From Woeseiaceae bacterium (GTDB lineage: Bacteria > Pseudomonadota > Gammaproteobacteria > Steroidobacterales > Woeseiaceae): a DNA stretch of 64,000 nucleotides. Below the pieces are notes generated by a model, which was not told the origin of the DNA, did not search any database, and saw nothing but the letters and a program-made list of their open reading frames with translations. Location of the stretch: NCBI GenBank assembly GCA_021773035.1, contig JAJFKU010000032.1:1-64000 (forward strand). Reading direction: 5' to 3'. Within the stretch, counting starts at the first letter, position 1. The number at the start of each line of letters is the position of its first letter. A program made the position numbers and the translations under genes. This document shows, piece after piece, positions 6,534 through 14,457 of this stretch.

Positions 6534-9500
6534 CTACGGTCCGAAGAGCCGATTGTATGTCGCCGGGTCAAAACCTCCAAGAAGATCAACCAGCCCGTAC
6601 GTTAGACCTACCCCGAGAGCGACTGGAGCGCTGAAAGCGGCGCCTGCTGCAAGCCCGATAAGGACTCCTCCCCCTGATACTGCAAGAGGTAGCCAATCAC
6701 CGGTAGTTGCTAGAGCAGCTGCGGAAGCAAGTTCAAATCCTGCTCCGAAAATGCCGACTTTGAAGGCCAACTTCTTGAGCGGACGAAGCAGTTGCGCCAA
6801 ATTCTCTACCTGATTCGCTCGAAACGCGACGCCAGAGAGACTTGCGCTGAAAGCGCCAACATGGCTATCCACACCAAGTTCAACTGCACCGCCTATCGTC
6901 GCTAGTATTCCGCCGACCTGAGCTATCGCTCGGTTGATCCACGAGGCCGCGCCTGAAACGGAGCGGGTGGAAAGCCGCTTTGCCGTCATCGTGACGTTCG
7001 AGAACTCATTATCGCCAGTACCGGTGATACTAACAAAGCATACAGTCATGCTAACACAGGCGTTAATGCCGCCAGGATCTGGTCTACCCTCGCCCCCATG
7101 CGCGAAAACACTTTCATTTGCGATCGGGTCAAAATGCGCATCAAAGACTGGGTCCCTCCTTTGGGTTGTAATTCGGGTGCCCGTAACGACGATTTCTTCC
7201 ATGAACCCACTAGGATCGGTAAATGACGTCGGTGTGTTGTTCACATAGCTGTATCGGTTCCAGCTTTGGCTGAACGTCGAGTACTGCACAATCGGGTCTG
7301 GACTCAAAAACCGCCCCAGCACCGGGTCATATACACGCCCGTTCATGTGAATGAAACCGGTGCGGTCCAGATGCTCGTGCCCGGTGAATCCCCTCGCCTT
7401 TCGTGTATGGTCCCAGTCCAGATCGAGCAGCGCGTCGAGTTCCGTCGTGGAAATATTCGCCGTCCAGTCCTTCTTCTTTCTCATGCCAAAGGGTTCAAAC
7501 GCAAGATTGTCGAGCTTGTTGCCGTTCTCATCCGTCACAACCTCGATGGAGCCCAGATGATCGCGATGGGCGTACTCGAAAAACGTCTCCGTGGTCGTTC
7601 CCACGATCTTCACATGCATGACGTTGGGACTGAGCCGGGTCTTGGTGATCGTCTGAATACCGCTAACCCCGTTGTCGGTGATGACTTCGACAGAACCGAC
7701 GTAGGCGACCTGCTCCGTGACCGTACTGCCACCGTCTTGCCAGACACTCTTTCGGGCATAACGCTGACCGTTCGGGTCGTAGGCAAACTCGTCCCTGGCC
7801 ACCGGCGTGGTATCGGTGAGGCTGCTACCAACAACAATCTTGGTCGGTTGATTGTAGGCGTTATAGGCGATGTACTTGTCGTCACTGGTGCCAGCGATAT
7901 CGTACTTGGTGACCGCGCCGTTGAGGTCATAGGTCAACGTATGCGATACGCCATCAATACTGGCACTGGTAACCGCATGCGGTCCTGCCGCACCGGCACC
8001 GTAGGCATAGCCGGTCACATCGGTATCGCCCGCCAGCGTACTGGTTTTGCTCGTGATGTTACCGAGTTGGTTGTACACGTAGGTCAGATCGCGGGTATTG
8101 CTGCTGTTGATGTAGGTCTCAGCCAGGGTCACCCGGTTGAGCACGTCATAAGCGTACGTCTCTTTGCGCGTCGCGCTAAGCCCGTAAGCCGGATTGGCGA
8201 TGCTACTCTCCAGCGTGCCATTACTGCGCCAGGCGTAGTCGTTGTTCTGAAACACCGTGCCACCGTTCGTCGTGTTGACGTCGGTCAGGCGACCCGTCTC
8301 CGGATCAAACGTCCGGAGTGTGTCCACACCGTTCCCGTAACTTTCGTTCACGCTGTTGCCGAATGCGTCCAGACCGTTGATCGTATGAACGGCGGTCACA
8401 CCGTCTTTCAATTGCGACAAATAACCGCGCGTGTTGTACACCCGGGTCATTACGAACCCACCCGGGTAGGCCGTATTCAGCGGGCGGCCGTGAGTATCGT
8501 AGGTATGGCTGGTCGTGTAGTTCGTAGCGGTCGAACCACCAATCGGTACGATACCGTTGACGGCGCTGCTCAGGCGACTGTCGCTGTTGTAGGCATACAA
8601 CTCGGAGAAGCCTGTTCTACTGCGAGATTTCAATTTTCCTATACCGTTGGTAGCAGTGTCCCACACCCACGTACTCGTACCATCGGTGTTCACCAGGCTT
8701 GTTAAGCGCGACAATACGTCATAAGTGTAGGTGGATAACTGACCCTTATTGTCAGTTTGCGTCCGAACCTGGCCGAGCCCGGTATAGGTTGTCGCCACGG
8801 TACCAATATCCGGCCCGATGATCTTCGTTTGGTTGCCCGCAGCATCGTACTCGAAGGTTGTCGTTGTAGTGCCCGCGGTGCCGCCACTAACGACTGCGGT
8901 CAATACGTTGCCGTTGGCGTCATACGTGTAGGTCGTACTCGGGTTGGTGCTGGTGCCGTAGCCGTCGGTGGTTTTCGTGAGCTGACCGAGAATGTTGAAC
9001 TCGTTGCGTTTCACTTGTGTTCCGGCGCTGGTGCCATTCGCATTTTTGACATTGTCGGTAGTTGTTACGATTACCTGGCTGCCACTGATAGCGTACGCCG
9101 TGCCGATACTGCTGCCGTCAGGTCGGGAAACGTTCGTGATGCGATTGCGAATATCGTAGGTCGACACGACGTCTTTTGACGTACCGTTAAAATACGGCAG
9201 GCTCACTTTCTCAACGCGCCCCAGGGAGTCATACTTGATATCTTGCTTGCTGTAGGTCGACCCGGAAAACGGCTCAACCTCTGAGCGAATGGGACGACCC
9301 AGAGAATCGAAGTAGGTTTTTCTAATCGGCGTAACCACCGAGTCGGTCTGTACGTAGTAGCTCGGAGCCACGCCATACACCGTGGTGCTGCAGCCCGTTG
9401 GGCAGTCGGTGTAGGTCGTGGTGGTGACGACACTGTCAGCATTGGTAACCGTCGTTACCCGACCAAAAGCATCTCTCAGAGTTGAGGTGTTTCGTGCGTT

Positions 9501-12158
9501 CAAGCTGCCTTTAAGTCTTACCGTACCAAACCGTACATCGTACGCACCGTGGTTAACGGGCTGAAGCTTGGCATTCTTAACCTGGCCGGGAAAGCGATTC
9601 ATCAGGAAGTTGGTTATGGTGGTCGAGCGACTGCTTACATTGTCGCCGCTGACCGTCACACTATTGGCACGCCCGCTGGTATCGTAGGCCGTATCAACGG
9701 TCAACGTGAGATTGGCATCAGTTGGGAACCGTGTGACCGTAGCCGGACGTAAGGAAGTTGACTGAGGGCTTAGTGTTGCGTCCTGCACTATACTGCTGCC
9801 GATCGCCGCCCCCGGCCAGCTCTCGGTCGTCATGGAATTCGGGAAATTGATCAGCCATTTCCCGGATGTGGTGCGATTGGTGAACGCTACTGTCGATTCC
9901 GTCGTGTTGGTCAAACTACTCAAGGTGTAGGTTGGAATATCGCCCCATAGGCTGCCGGAAGATCCGGTGCTGATGCCCGTGCCGGCTTGCGATGTGCTCA
10001 CAACCTGGCTGACGAATCCGCTGGTGAACGTGAGCACGTTGCTCGTCTTCGATGCACCGAGTTGCGTGCTGCCTTCGTAAATGAAATTGGTGCGGGCACT
10101 GGTGTAGGGATAGACGGACGTTCCAATACTGTGGCTGATGGATTGGTGAGCAAAATCGCTCTCTGACCGGGTCAGTGTCTGAGTATGCGAACCGTAGGTG
10201 TTGTCGAACTGCTGCAGTCGCGCGACCTGACCGAAATACGGGTAGTCCATCCGGTACTGCGCATAGGTGACAATACCGGACTGTTCGTCCTTGATGCGCT
10301 GCGCATAAAAACCCAGGAAACCCCAGTGTTTGGTGCTTTCGACCCCCTTGTTCTGATAGGCGTAGGTCGTATCGTGAAAACCACCGAGACCGTTATCGCG
10401 CCGCAGCTTCGTCGCCACATGGCGTAGTGCCCCGCCGCCTGATAGCAGCTGAGTATTAGAGGGCAGAGTGCCGTTACCGAAAGGTCGCTCTGTAAACAGA
10501 AATGGATGCGAGCTACCGGTAACCGTGCCGTACTCGATCTGGTGGACGGCATTCAGACCGTCGACCATGCCATCAACCAGAATGGGCACGCCGGCCATGG
10601 TTGAGCCGGGCGTCAGCCAGTCGAAGTCCAGCGGTGCGAGGCAACTTTCAAATACACCAAAATTGGTATAGCCGCACTGCTGAATTTTATTGAGTCGGCG
10701 GCGACCGTCCACCACCTCATTCAGCAGCCGATACTCGCGAGCCGTCGAGTCGTTGTAGCTAACCCGGACGGTATGCAGGAATACCGATTGCGTTTGCGGC
10801 GCACCGCCGATTGACACGGCCGCCGCATCGCTACGCGACAGGTACTCGAAATCAATGTCGACATCGGTGTAGTTGATGTTGAGGATGTAGTTGACACCGC
10901 GGGTCGCGTCGAAATAGTACTTGTAGTCGATTATGTTCCCGTCAACGCTGGTTTCTTTGTCTATCGACCAGAGATAGTCGGTTCCACTGTTCACGTCTAC
11001 TCGCGCGCCGTAAGTGCTTGAGCCGTATTCAACGATCGTTCCGTCTGGCGACGTAAGCTCAAACCAAAGCGCACCCGTCGCACCCTTGATTTCGATCTTT
11101 GCGTAACTTTCTATTTGCGTGCGATAAACCGCACCCACCGCAAAGTGCGTGCCACTAGCCAGTACCAGCGGTATACCGTCCAGGCACAAGCTGTCGTCGT
11201 TCGTCAGATCGATCGAGTTACCTGACGACTGATCCACCACGCATCGGCGGATTTCCGACAGGCCCATCAGGCGCCAGCCATAACCAATGGTATCCTCCGG
11301 CAAACTGCGCTCCAGGCGGCTAACGCCGCGGCCACTCTCATAGACCAGACTTAGACTCGGCTCGAATCCTGCCACGCCCGGAATAAGGTCCAGTGGCACC
11401 GCAAGCACCGCATCGCCGTTTGTACCAACATCCAGAGCGTAAGGCGTGCTTCCAACCACAAGGTTGCTGGTGTTTTCGGTAGGTGCGGTGGTCAAAGAAT
11501 CATAGGTTGACGATATCGTAACCGTTACCAGCTTGTTGGCGGTCCAACCACTACATAGGGTTGCATGGCAGGCTCTTACCCTGTAGTTGAACGCTCCGTC
11601 GGGAATTGCCCATTCGTTGCGGGTGGTAGCCGATGTACTTTGAACGACAATCCAGGAGCCGCCGTCTTGTTGACGTTGTAACTCGTAATAAGTAGCTCCG
11701 GAGCTTGCACCCCAGCTCAGGTCGTAGAGGCCACCGATATTCGTCGAAGGACCGGTAATAGCGCTCGGAACCGCCGGCGGCTGTGGCGCACTCGTGACTA
11801 CCGTCGAGACCGTATCCGTATACCAATGCACGGTGTTGCCGAAAAATACAAACTCGTAGTGAATTCTGTAGGTGTACGTGCCACTGGGCAGGGAGGAGAA
11901 CGACTTTGACGTTGCCGTTCCCGAGTAAGCAACGGAGTATGTCCCACCGTTAAATTTCTCCTGCAACTCAAATACCGACGAGTTCACGTTAGTCCAGGTA
12001 ACGGTATGGCTACCAGTACTCGTTGCGGGAGCTGACAGACTCAAGTCCATGTGCGACGGGCCGCCGTGGTCTGCCGACACTATTTGTGTGAGCCAGGGAA
12101 GGGCCAGAACTAAAAGGCAACTGACCAATCTTGTGGTGCGCTTTTCGGAGCATGTCAT
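6534..12158 (-). CDS. Secreted SpvB/RHS-repeat polymorphic toxin
   Basis: A 1874-residue protein. In order: Sec signal peptide (about 1-29), two fibronectin-III-like domains (about 35-123 and 128-215), a SpvB/TcB-type N-terminal domain from about 235, many YD/RHS repeats, the RHS core (1532-1652, with RDHLGS, GRFLSPDP and closing DPSGF), and a 222-residue C-terminal tip. The core motif DPSGF is where RHS proteins are normally autocleaved to release the toxin. The tip holds two TonB-box-like strings (EEIVVTGTR at 1654-1662 and VTMTAKR at 1722-1728) and long Ala/Gly-rich hydrophobic segments (about 1749-1762, 1797-1820, 1823-1862), suggesting a pore former. Sec export rather than type VI loading is implied by the signal peptide. 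A small secreted protein is encoded upstream and a membrane protein downstream. Confidence 0.9.
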   Translation of the reverse strand: MTCSEKRTTRLVSCLLVLALPWLTQIVSADHGGPSHMDLSLSAPATSTGSHTVTWTNVNSSVFELQEKFNGGTYSVAYSGTATSKSFSSLPSGTYTYRIHYEFVFFGNTVHWYTDTVSTVVTSAPQPPAVPSAITGPSTNIGGLYDLSWGASSGATYYELQRQQDGGSWIVVQSTSATTRNEWAIPDGAFNYRVRACHATLCSGWTANKLVTVTISSTYDSLTTAPTENTSNLVVGSTPYALDVGTNGDAVLAVPLDLIPGVAGFEPSLSLVYESGRGVSRLERSLPEDTIGYGWRLMGLSEIRRCVVDQSSGNSIDLTNDDSLCLDGIPLVLASGTHFAVGAVYRTQIESYAKIEIKGATGALWFELTSPDGTIVEYGSSTYGARVDVNSGTDYLWSIDKETSVDGNIIDYKYYFDATRGVNYILNINYTDVDIDFEYLSRSDAAAVSIGGAPQTQSVFLHTVRVSYNDSTAREYRLLNEVVDGRRRLNKIQQCGYTNFGVFESCLAPLDFDWLTPGSTMAGVPILVDGMVDGLNAVHQIEYGTVTGSSHPFLFTERPFGNGTLPSNTQLLSGGGALRHVATKLRRDNGLGGFHDTTYAYQNKGVESTKHWGFLGFYAQRIKDEQSGIVTYAQYRMDYPYFGQVARLQQFDNTYGSHTQTLTRSESDFAHQSISHSIGTSVYPYTSARTNFIYEGSTQLGASKTSNVLTFTSGFVSQVVSTSQAGTGISTGSSGSLWGDIPTYTLSSLTNTTESTVAFTNRTTSGKWLINFPNSMTTESWPGAAIGSSIVQDATLSPQSTSLRPATVTRFPTDANLTLTVDTAYDTSGRANSVTVSGDNVSSRSTTITNFLMNRFPGQVKNAKLQPVNHGAYDVRFGTVRLKGSLNARNTSTLRDAFGRVTTVTNADSVVTTTTYTDCPTGCSTTVYGVAPSYYVQTDSVVTPIRKTYFDSLGRPIRSEVEPFSGSTYSKQDIKYDSLGRVEKVSLPYFNGTSKDVVSTYDIRNRITNVSRPDGSSIGTAYAISGSQVIVTTTDNVKNANGTSAGTQVKRNEFNILGQLTKTTDGYGTSTNPSTTYTYDANGNVLTAVVSGGTAGTTTTTFEYDAAGNQTKIIGPDIGTVATTYTGLGQVRTQTDNKGQLSTYTYDVLSRLTSLVNTDGTSTWVWDTATNGIGKLKSRSRTGFSELYAYNSDSRLSSAVNGIVPIGGSTATNYTTSHTYDTHGRPLNTAYPGGFVMTRVYNTRGYLSQLKDGVTAVHTINGLDAFGNSVNESYGNGVDTLRTFDPETGRLTDVNTTNGGTVFQNNDYAWRSNGTLESSIANPAYGLSATRKETYAYDVLNRVTLAETYINSSNTRDLTYVYNQLGNITSKTSTLAGDTDVTGYAYGAGAAGPHAVTSASIDGVSHTLTYDLNGAVTKYDIAGTSDDKYIAYNAYNQPTKIVVGSSLTDTTPVARDEFAYDPNGQRYARKSVWQDGGSTVTEQVAYVGSVEVITDNGVSGIQTITKTRLSPNVMHVKIVGTTTETFFEYAHRDHLGSIEVVTDENGNKLDNLAFEPFGMRKKKDWTANISTTELDALLDLDWDHTRKARGFTGHEHLDRTGFIHMNGRVYDPVLGRFLSPDPIVQYSTFSQSWNRYSYVNNTPTSFTDPSGFMEEIVVTGTRITTQRRDPVFDAHFDPIANESVFAHGGEGRPDPGGINACVSMTVCFVSITGTGDNEFSNVTMTAKRLSTRSVSGAASWINRAIAQVGGILATIGGAVELGVDSHVGAFSASLSGVAFRANQVENLAQLLRPLKKLAFKVGIFGAGFELASAAALATTGDWLPLAVSGGGVLIGLAAGAAFSAPVALGVGLTYGLVDLLGGFDPATYNRLFGP

Positions 12159-12224
12159 GACGTTTACCTCAGTAACCGTGCGTTTGTTAGGACTCTTTCA
12201 ACCGGATATCCAATCGAATACTGC

Positions 12225-12518
12225 TCACTTTTCCAGTTGAGTCTCGATGTAGTGTTCCGCCAGGTGTTTCAGTTGGTCGGATGTTCCGGGCGGCATCGTC
12301 TGAATAAGCGCTGAGAATTCTGCATCGCAGGTCGTTAATACTCTCGAGACGCTGGGCAGGCTCTTGCCTCGCTCATTGGCGATTTCTGCGTTCACGCAAT
12401 TTTCAAACCGCTGTTTTGCAGACTCACCAGTGGCAAACGCATGAGGTGCAAGACAGATCAGAAATGCCGTGATCGAAAGTAGAGTACAGCCGGCAAAACT
12501 ACGAAGTGGGGAATGCAT
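12225..12518 (-). CDS. Small secreted protein upstream of the RHS toxin
   Basis: A 97-residue protein with a clear signal peptide (about 1-29, cleavage after AFA) and a mature part of 68 residues that contains two cysteines (41 and 64), enough for one disulfide, and is predicted helical. It lies 66 bases upstream of the RHS gene on the same strand, so the two are probably co-transcribed, making it a candidate periplasmic partner or chaperone of the toxin. I do not recognise the family. Confidence 0.6.
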   Translation of the reverse strand: MHSPLRSFAGCTLLSITAFLICLAPHAFATGESAKQRFENCVNAEIANERGKSLPSVSRVLTTCDAEFSALIQTMPPGTSDQLKHLAEHYIETQLEK

Positions 12519-12906
12519 TTGGCCGCTCCATCAGGTGTGTGAGGAATTGCGGCGAGACTCTCCAACCAATGCGATATTGTCAAGTATGGGATTTTTTGGG
12601 GCTTTTGAGGTAGCCCGAAGGAAACGGAAGCAGTTTTGCGCATTTCTCCCCAATTTACTTGAATTGCTTTTTTTGGCGTGAAAGCTACGTTTGCGATTTT
12701 CAAGTCAATCGGCGCACTGGAATAGACATATTTGGTGTTTCGCAAACGGTAGTCTTACACTTATTGGTTAACTTCAAAACGTGCGGTCGTGAAGAGGCGA
12801 AATAACTGCGTGCTCATTTCTAGGTATTTACGCGTATGAAACAAACGGATTGGATACTCGAACTAATTGCGAAGGATCGAAATCAGACACGACAAACGCG
12901 CAATTG
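12519..12906. other. Upstream region of the RHS operon and decayed recombinase N-terminus
   Basis: No confident gene. The part near 12,520-12,780 is AT-rich and should contain the promoter for the minus-strand small secreted protein and RHS toxin. From 12,837 a 28-codon frame (MKQTDWILELIAKDRNQTRQ and on) ends inside the palindrome at 12907-12953; it is not in frame with the recombinase downstream and may be a remnant of it or chance. Confidence 0.4.
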
Positions 12907-12953
12907 GGTACTGACAAGTTAACTTTATCGGATAAACGTAACTTGTCAGTACC
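12907..12953. repeat. REP-like nested palindrome
   Basis: GGTACTGACAAGTTA (12907-12921) pairs perfectly with TAACTTGTCAGTACC (12939-12953), and inside it TTTATC and GATAAA (12924-12936) form a second stem around a single G. The element can fold into one long hairpin interrupted by a 2 x 2 internal mismatch. Its TGTCAG core and compact form resemble REP elements mobilised by RAYT transposases. It lies exactly where the recombinase reading frame loses its N-terminal half, so its insertion may have broken that gene. Confidence 0.75.
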
Positions 12954-12955
12954 AG

Positions 12956-13660
12956 GCACCGGCACAGATCAGTCGTCTCTCGGTCAAAGGTAGGCAAGCT
13001 AAACCCTATCCCTTGTCGTGGACTGAACAGGACGAACTGTTCCGTATCCTGCCAAGACATTTGGCTGATGCCGCATTGTTTGCGGTCAACACGGGCTGTC
13101 GGGAACAGGAAGTCTGCCAACTACGTTGGGACTGGGAAATGCAATTGCCTGACATGAGGACTTCGGTATTCATACTGGGCGAGTCCATCACCAAAACCAG
13201 TACCGAACGAGTAGTGGTACTCAATGCAGTGGCGCGTCGGGTAATCGAGTCCCGACGTGGCCTGCATGCCGAGCGTGTTTTCACATACAAAGGAAATCCG
13301 ATAGGGAAGTTGCACAGCAGCGCATGGAAGCGGGCATGGAAAGCCGCAAAGCTACCGACAGAACCCGGCATCTTGAAAGGCGTTCACAATCTGCGACATA
13401 CCTTTGGCAGGCGACTGAGAAGCGCTGGAATTCCTTTGGAAACCCGCAAGGCATTGCTCGGTCATGCCAACGGTGACATCACGACGCACTACTCCGCAGC
13501 GGAACTCAGTGAATTGATTTCCGCTGTCGAGACAATCGTGAGTCGCAGAAAGCGGGAGACGCCGAATCTGATGTTGATCGGTCAACGGGCCGAAAAATTT
13601 GTCGGAAAAGTGTCGGAAAATAAAAAAGGCTCAGTCGAGAAAGCTCGGCTAAACCCTTGA
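12956..13660 (+). pseudogene. Tyrosine recombinase / integrase, N-terminally truncated
   Basis: The frame resembles phage-type integrases from about 12956 to 13660 and contains the whole catalytic domain: Arg in NTGCREQEVCQLRW, HNLRHTFGRRL (His-x-x-Arg), LLGHANGDITTHYSA (His and nucleophilic Tyr). The N-terminal SAM-like core-binding domain and arm-binding domain are missing, since an in-frame stop lies inside the palindrome at 12920-12922. A TTG at 13013 could start a 215-residue protein, but family members are about 330-400 residues. Its 3' end stops six bases from tRNA-Arg, the classic position of an island integrase next to its attachment site. It is probably inactive. Confidence 0.8.
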
Positions 13661-13666
13661 TTTAAT

Positions 13667-13743
13667 TGGCGCGCCCGGAGAGATTCGAACTCCCGACCAC
13701 CTGGTTCGAAGCCAGGTACTCTATCCAGCTGAGCTACGGGCGC
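13667..13743 (-). tRNA. tRNA-Arg (anticodon TCG)
   Basis: The minus strand folds as a complete cloverleaf: acceptor GCGCCCG/CGGGCGC, D arm with TAGCTCAGCTGGATAGAG, anticodon stem CCTGG/CCAGG with loop CTTCGAA (anticodon TCG, reading CGA), T arm GGGAG-TTCGAAT-CTCTC, discriminator G, and an encoded CCA (13667-13669). It abuts the truncated recombinase tail to tail, so it is the probable integration site of the island to its left. Confidence 0.97.
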
Positions 13744-13762
13744 TGAGAGGCGAACAATAATG

Positions 13763-13800
13763 GGGTTCCGCTGCCAATACAACTCCGGGCGACGGAACCC
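13763..13800 (-). terminator. Hairpin after the DUF2238 gene, possible terminator
   Basis: GGGTTCCG (13763-13770) and CGGAACCC (13793-13800) form an 8-bp stem with a 22-base loop just past the stop of the minus-strand gene at 13804. On the minus strand it is followed by ATTATTGTT rather than a pure T run, so termination is uncertain. The same interval must hold the tRNA-Arg promoter. Confidence 0.3.
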
Positions 13801-13803
13801 GTT

Positions 13804-14457
13804 TCAATCGCGGCCTGCAAGCCGCCGTTCGACCAGATTCTCTATCAGGCGCCGGCCAATGCGCTCATCGCCGCGGCGAAGGTAGTAGTAACCGCAGAGT
13901 GCCGCCGTTAAAGCACCAAGCGCGTTGACCATCAGGTCGGTCATCGTATCGGTAAGGCCCGAGCGCTGCATGTTCAGACCAAAGCCCAGGTCCATGAGAT
14001 ACTCGAAAATCTCCCACAACGTACCAACAGTAACTGCGCAGCCGAATGAAATAACCGCAACATAAAGCGCTTCGATCCGGATTCGGTTCGTACTGTAGAA
14101 CACATAAACAGCGAGGAACCCGATGAGCCCGATCACCACAGCCGACGAACCATGTAGCAGCAGATCCCACCACCACAACTGCTCGTAAAAGCCACCGATC
14201 TCGCCGAGGACGAAACTCGCGAACAGGAACACACAAACGAACAGCGTAACCTCAACCGGCAGGAGCACCCGTAGTCGATGCTCCAGGATTGCCGGAACGA
14301 AAGTCAGGAACAAAACTGCCACGGCCGAAAACCCCGTTAGCCACAGCTCGGTAAGGAAAGCTATTCCGGCGACAGCGAGAATCGAGACCTGAATGAGAAC
14401 TGATATCCCCATCTCGAGAAACTCGATCCATTCTTCGGAACTTCGATCCCTGATCAC
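13804..14457 (-). CDS. DUF2238 (YjdF-like) membrane protein
   Basis: A 217-residue polytopic protein with about six hydrophobic helices. The family signature is clear: LLHGSSAVVIGLIGF, GTLWEIFEYLMD and a segment ending in QRSGLTDTMTDLMVNALGA, with conserved His, Glu and Asp residues lying in or near membrane helices. The function of YjdF/DUF2238 proteins is unknown. Its start overlaps the stop of the Na/Pi cotransporter gene by four bases, so the two form an operon. Confidence 0.85.
   Translation of the reverse strand: MIRDRSSEEWIEFLEMGISVLIQVSILAVAGIAFLTELWLTGFSAVAVLFLTFVPAILEHRLRVLLPVEVTLFVCVFLFASFVLGEIGGFYEQLWWWDLLLHGSSAVVIGLIGFLAVYVFYSTNRIRIEALYVAVISFGCAVTVGTLWEIFEYLMDLGFGLNMQRSGLTDTMTDLMVNALGALTAALCGYYYLRRGDERIGRRLIENLVERRLAGRD

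Noticed and set aside
7266..8705. 479-codon plus-strand frame inside the RHS gene
   Set aside because: It is antisense to repetitive YD-repeat coding DNA, whose biased codons leave the opposite strand open; no family resemblance or start signal.
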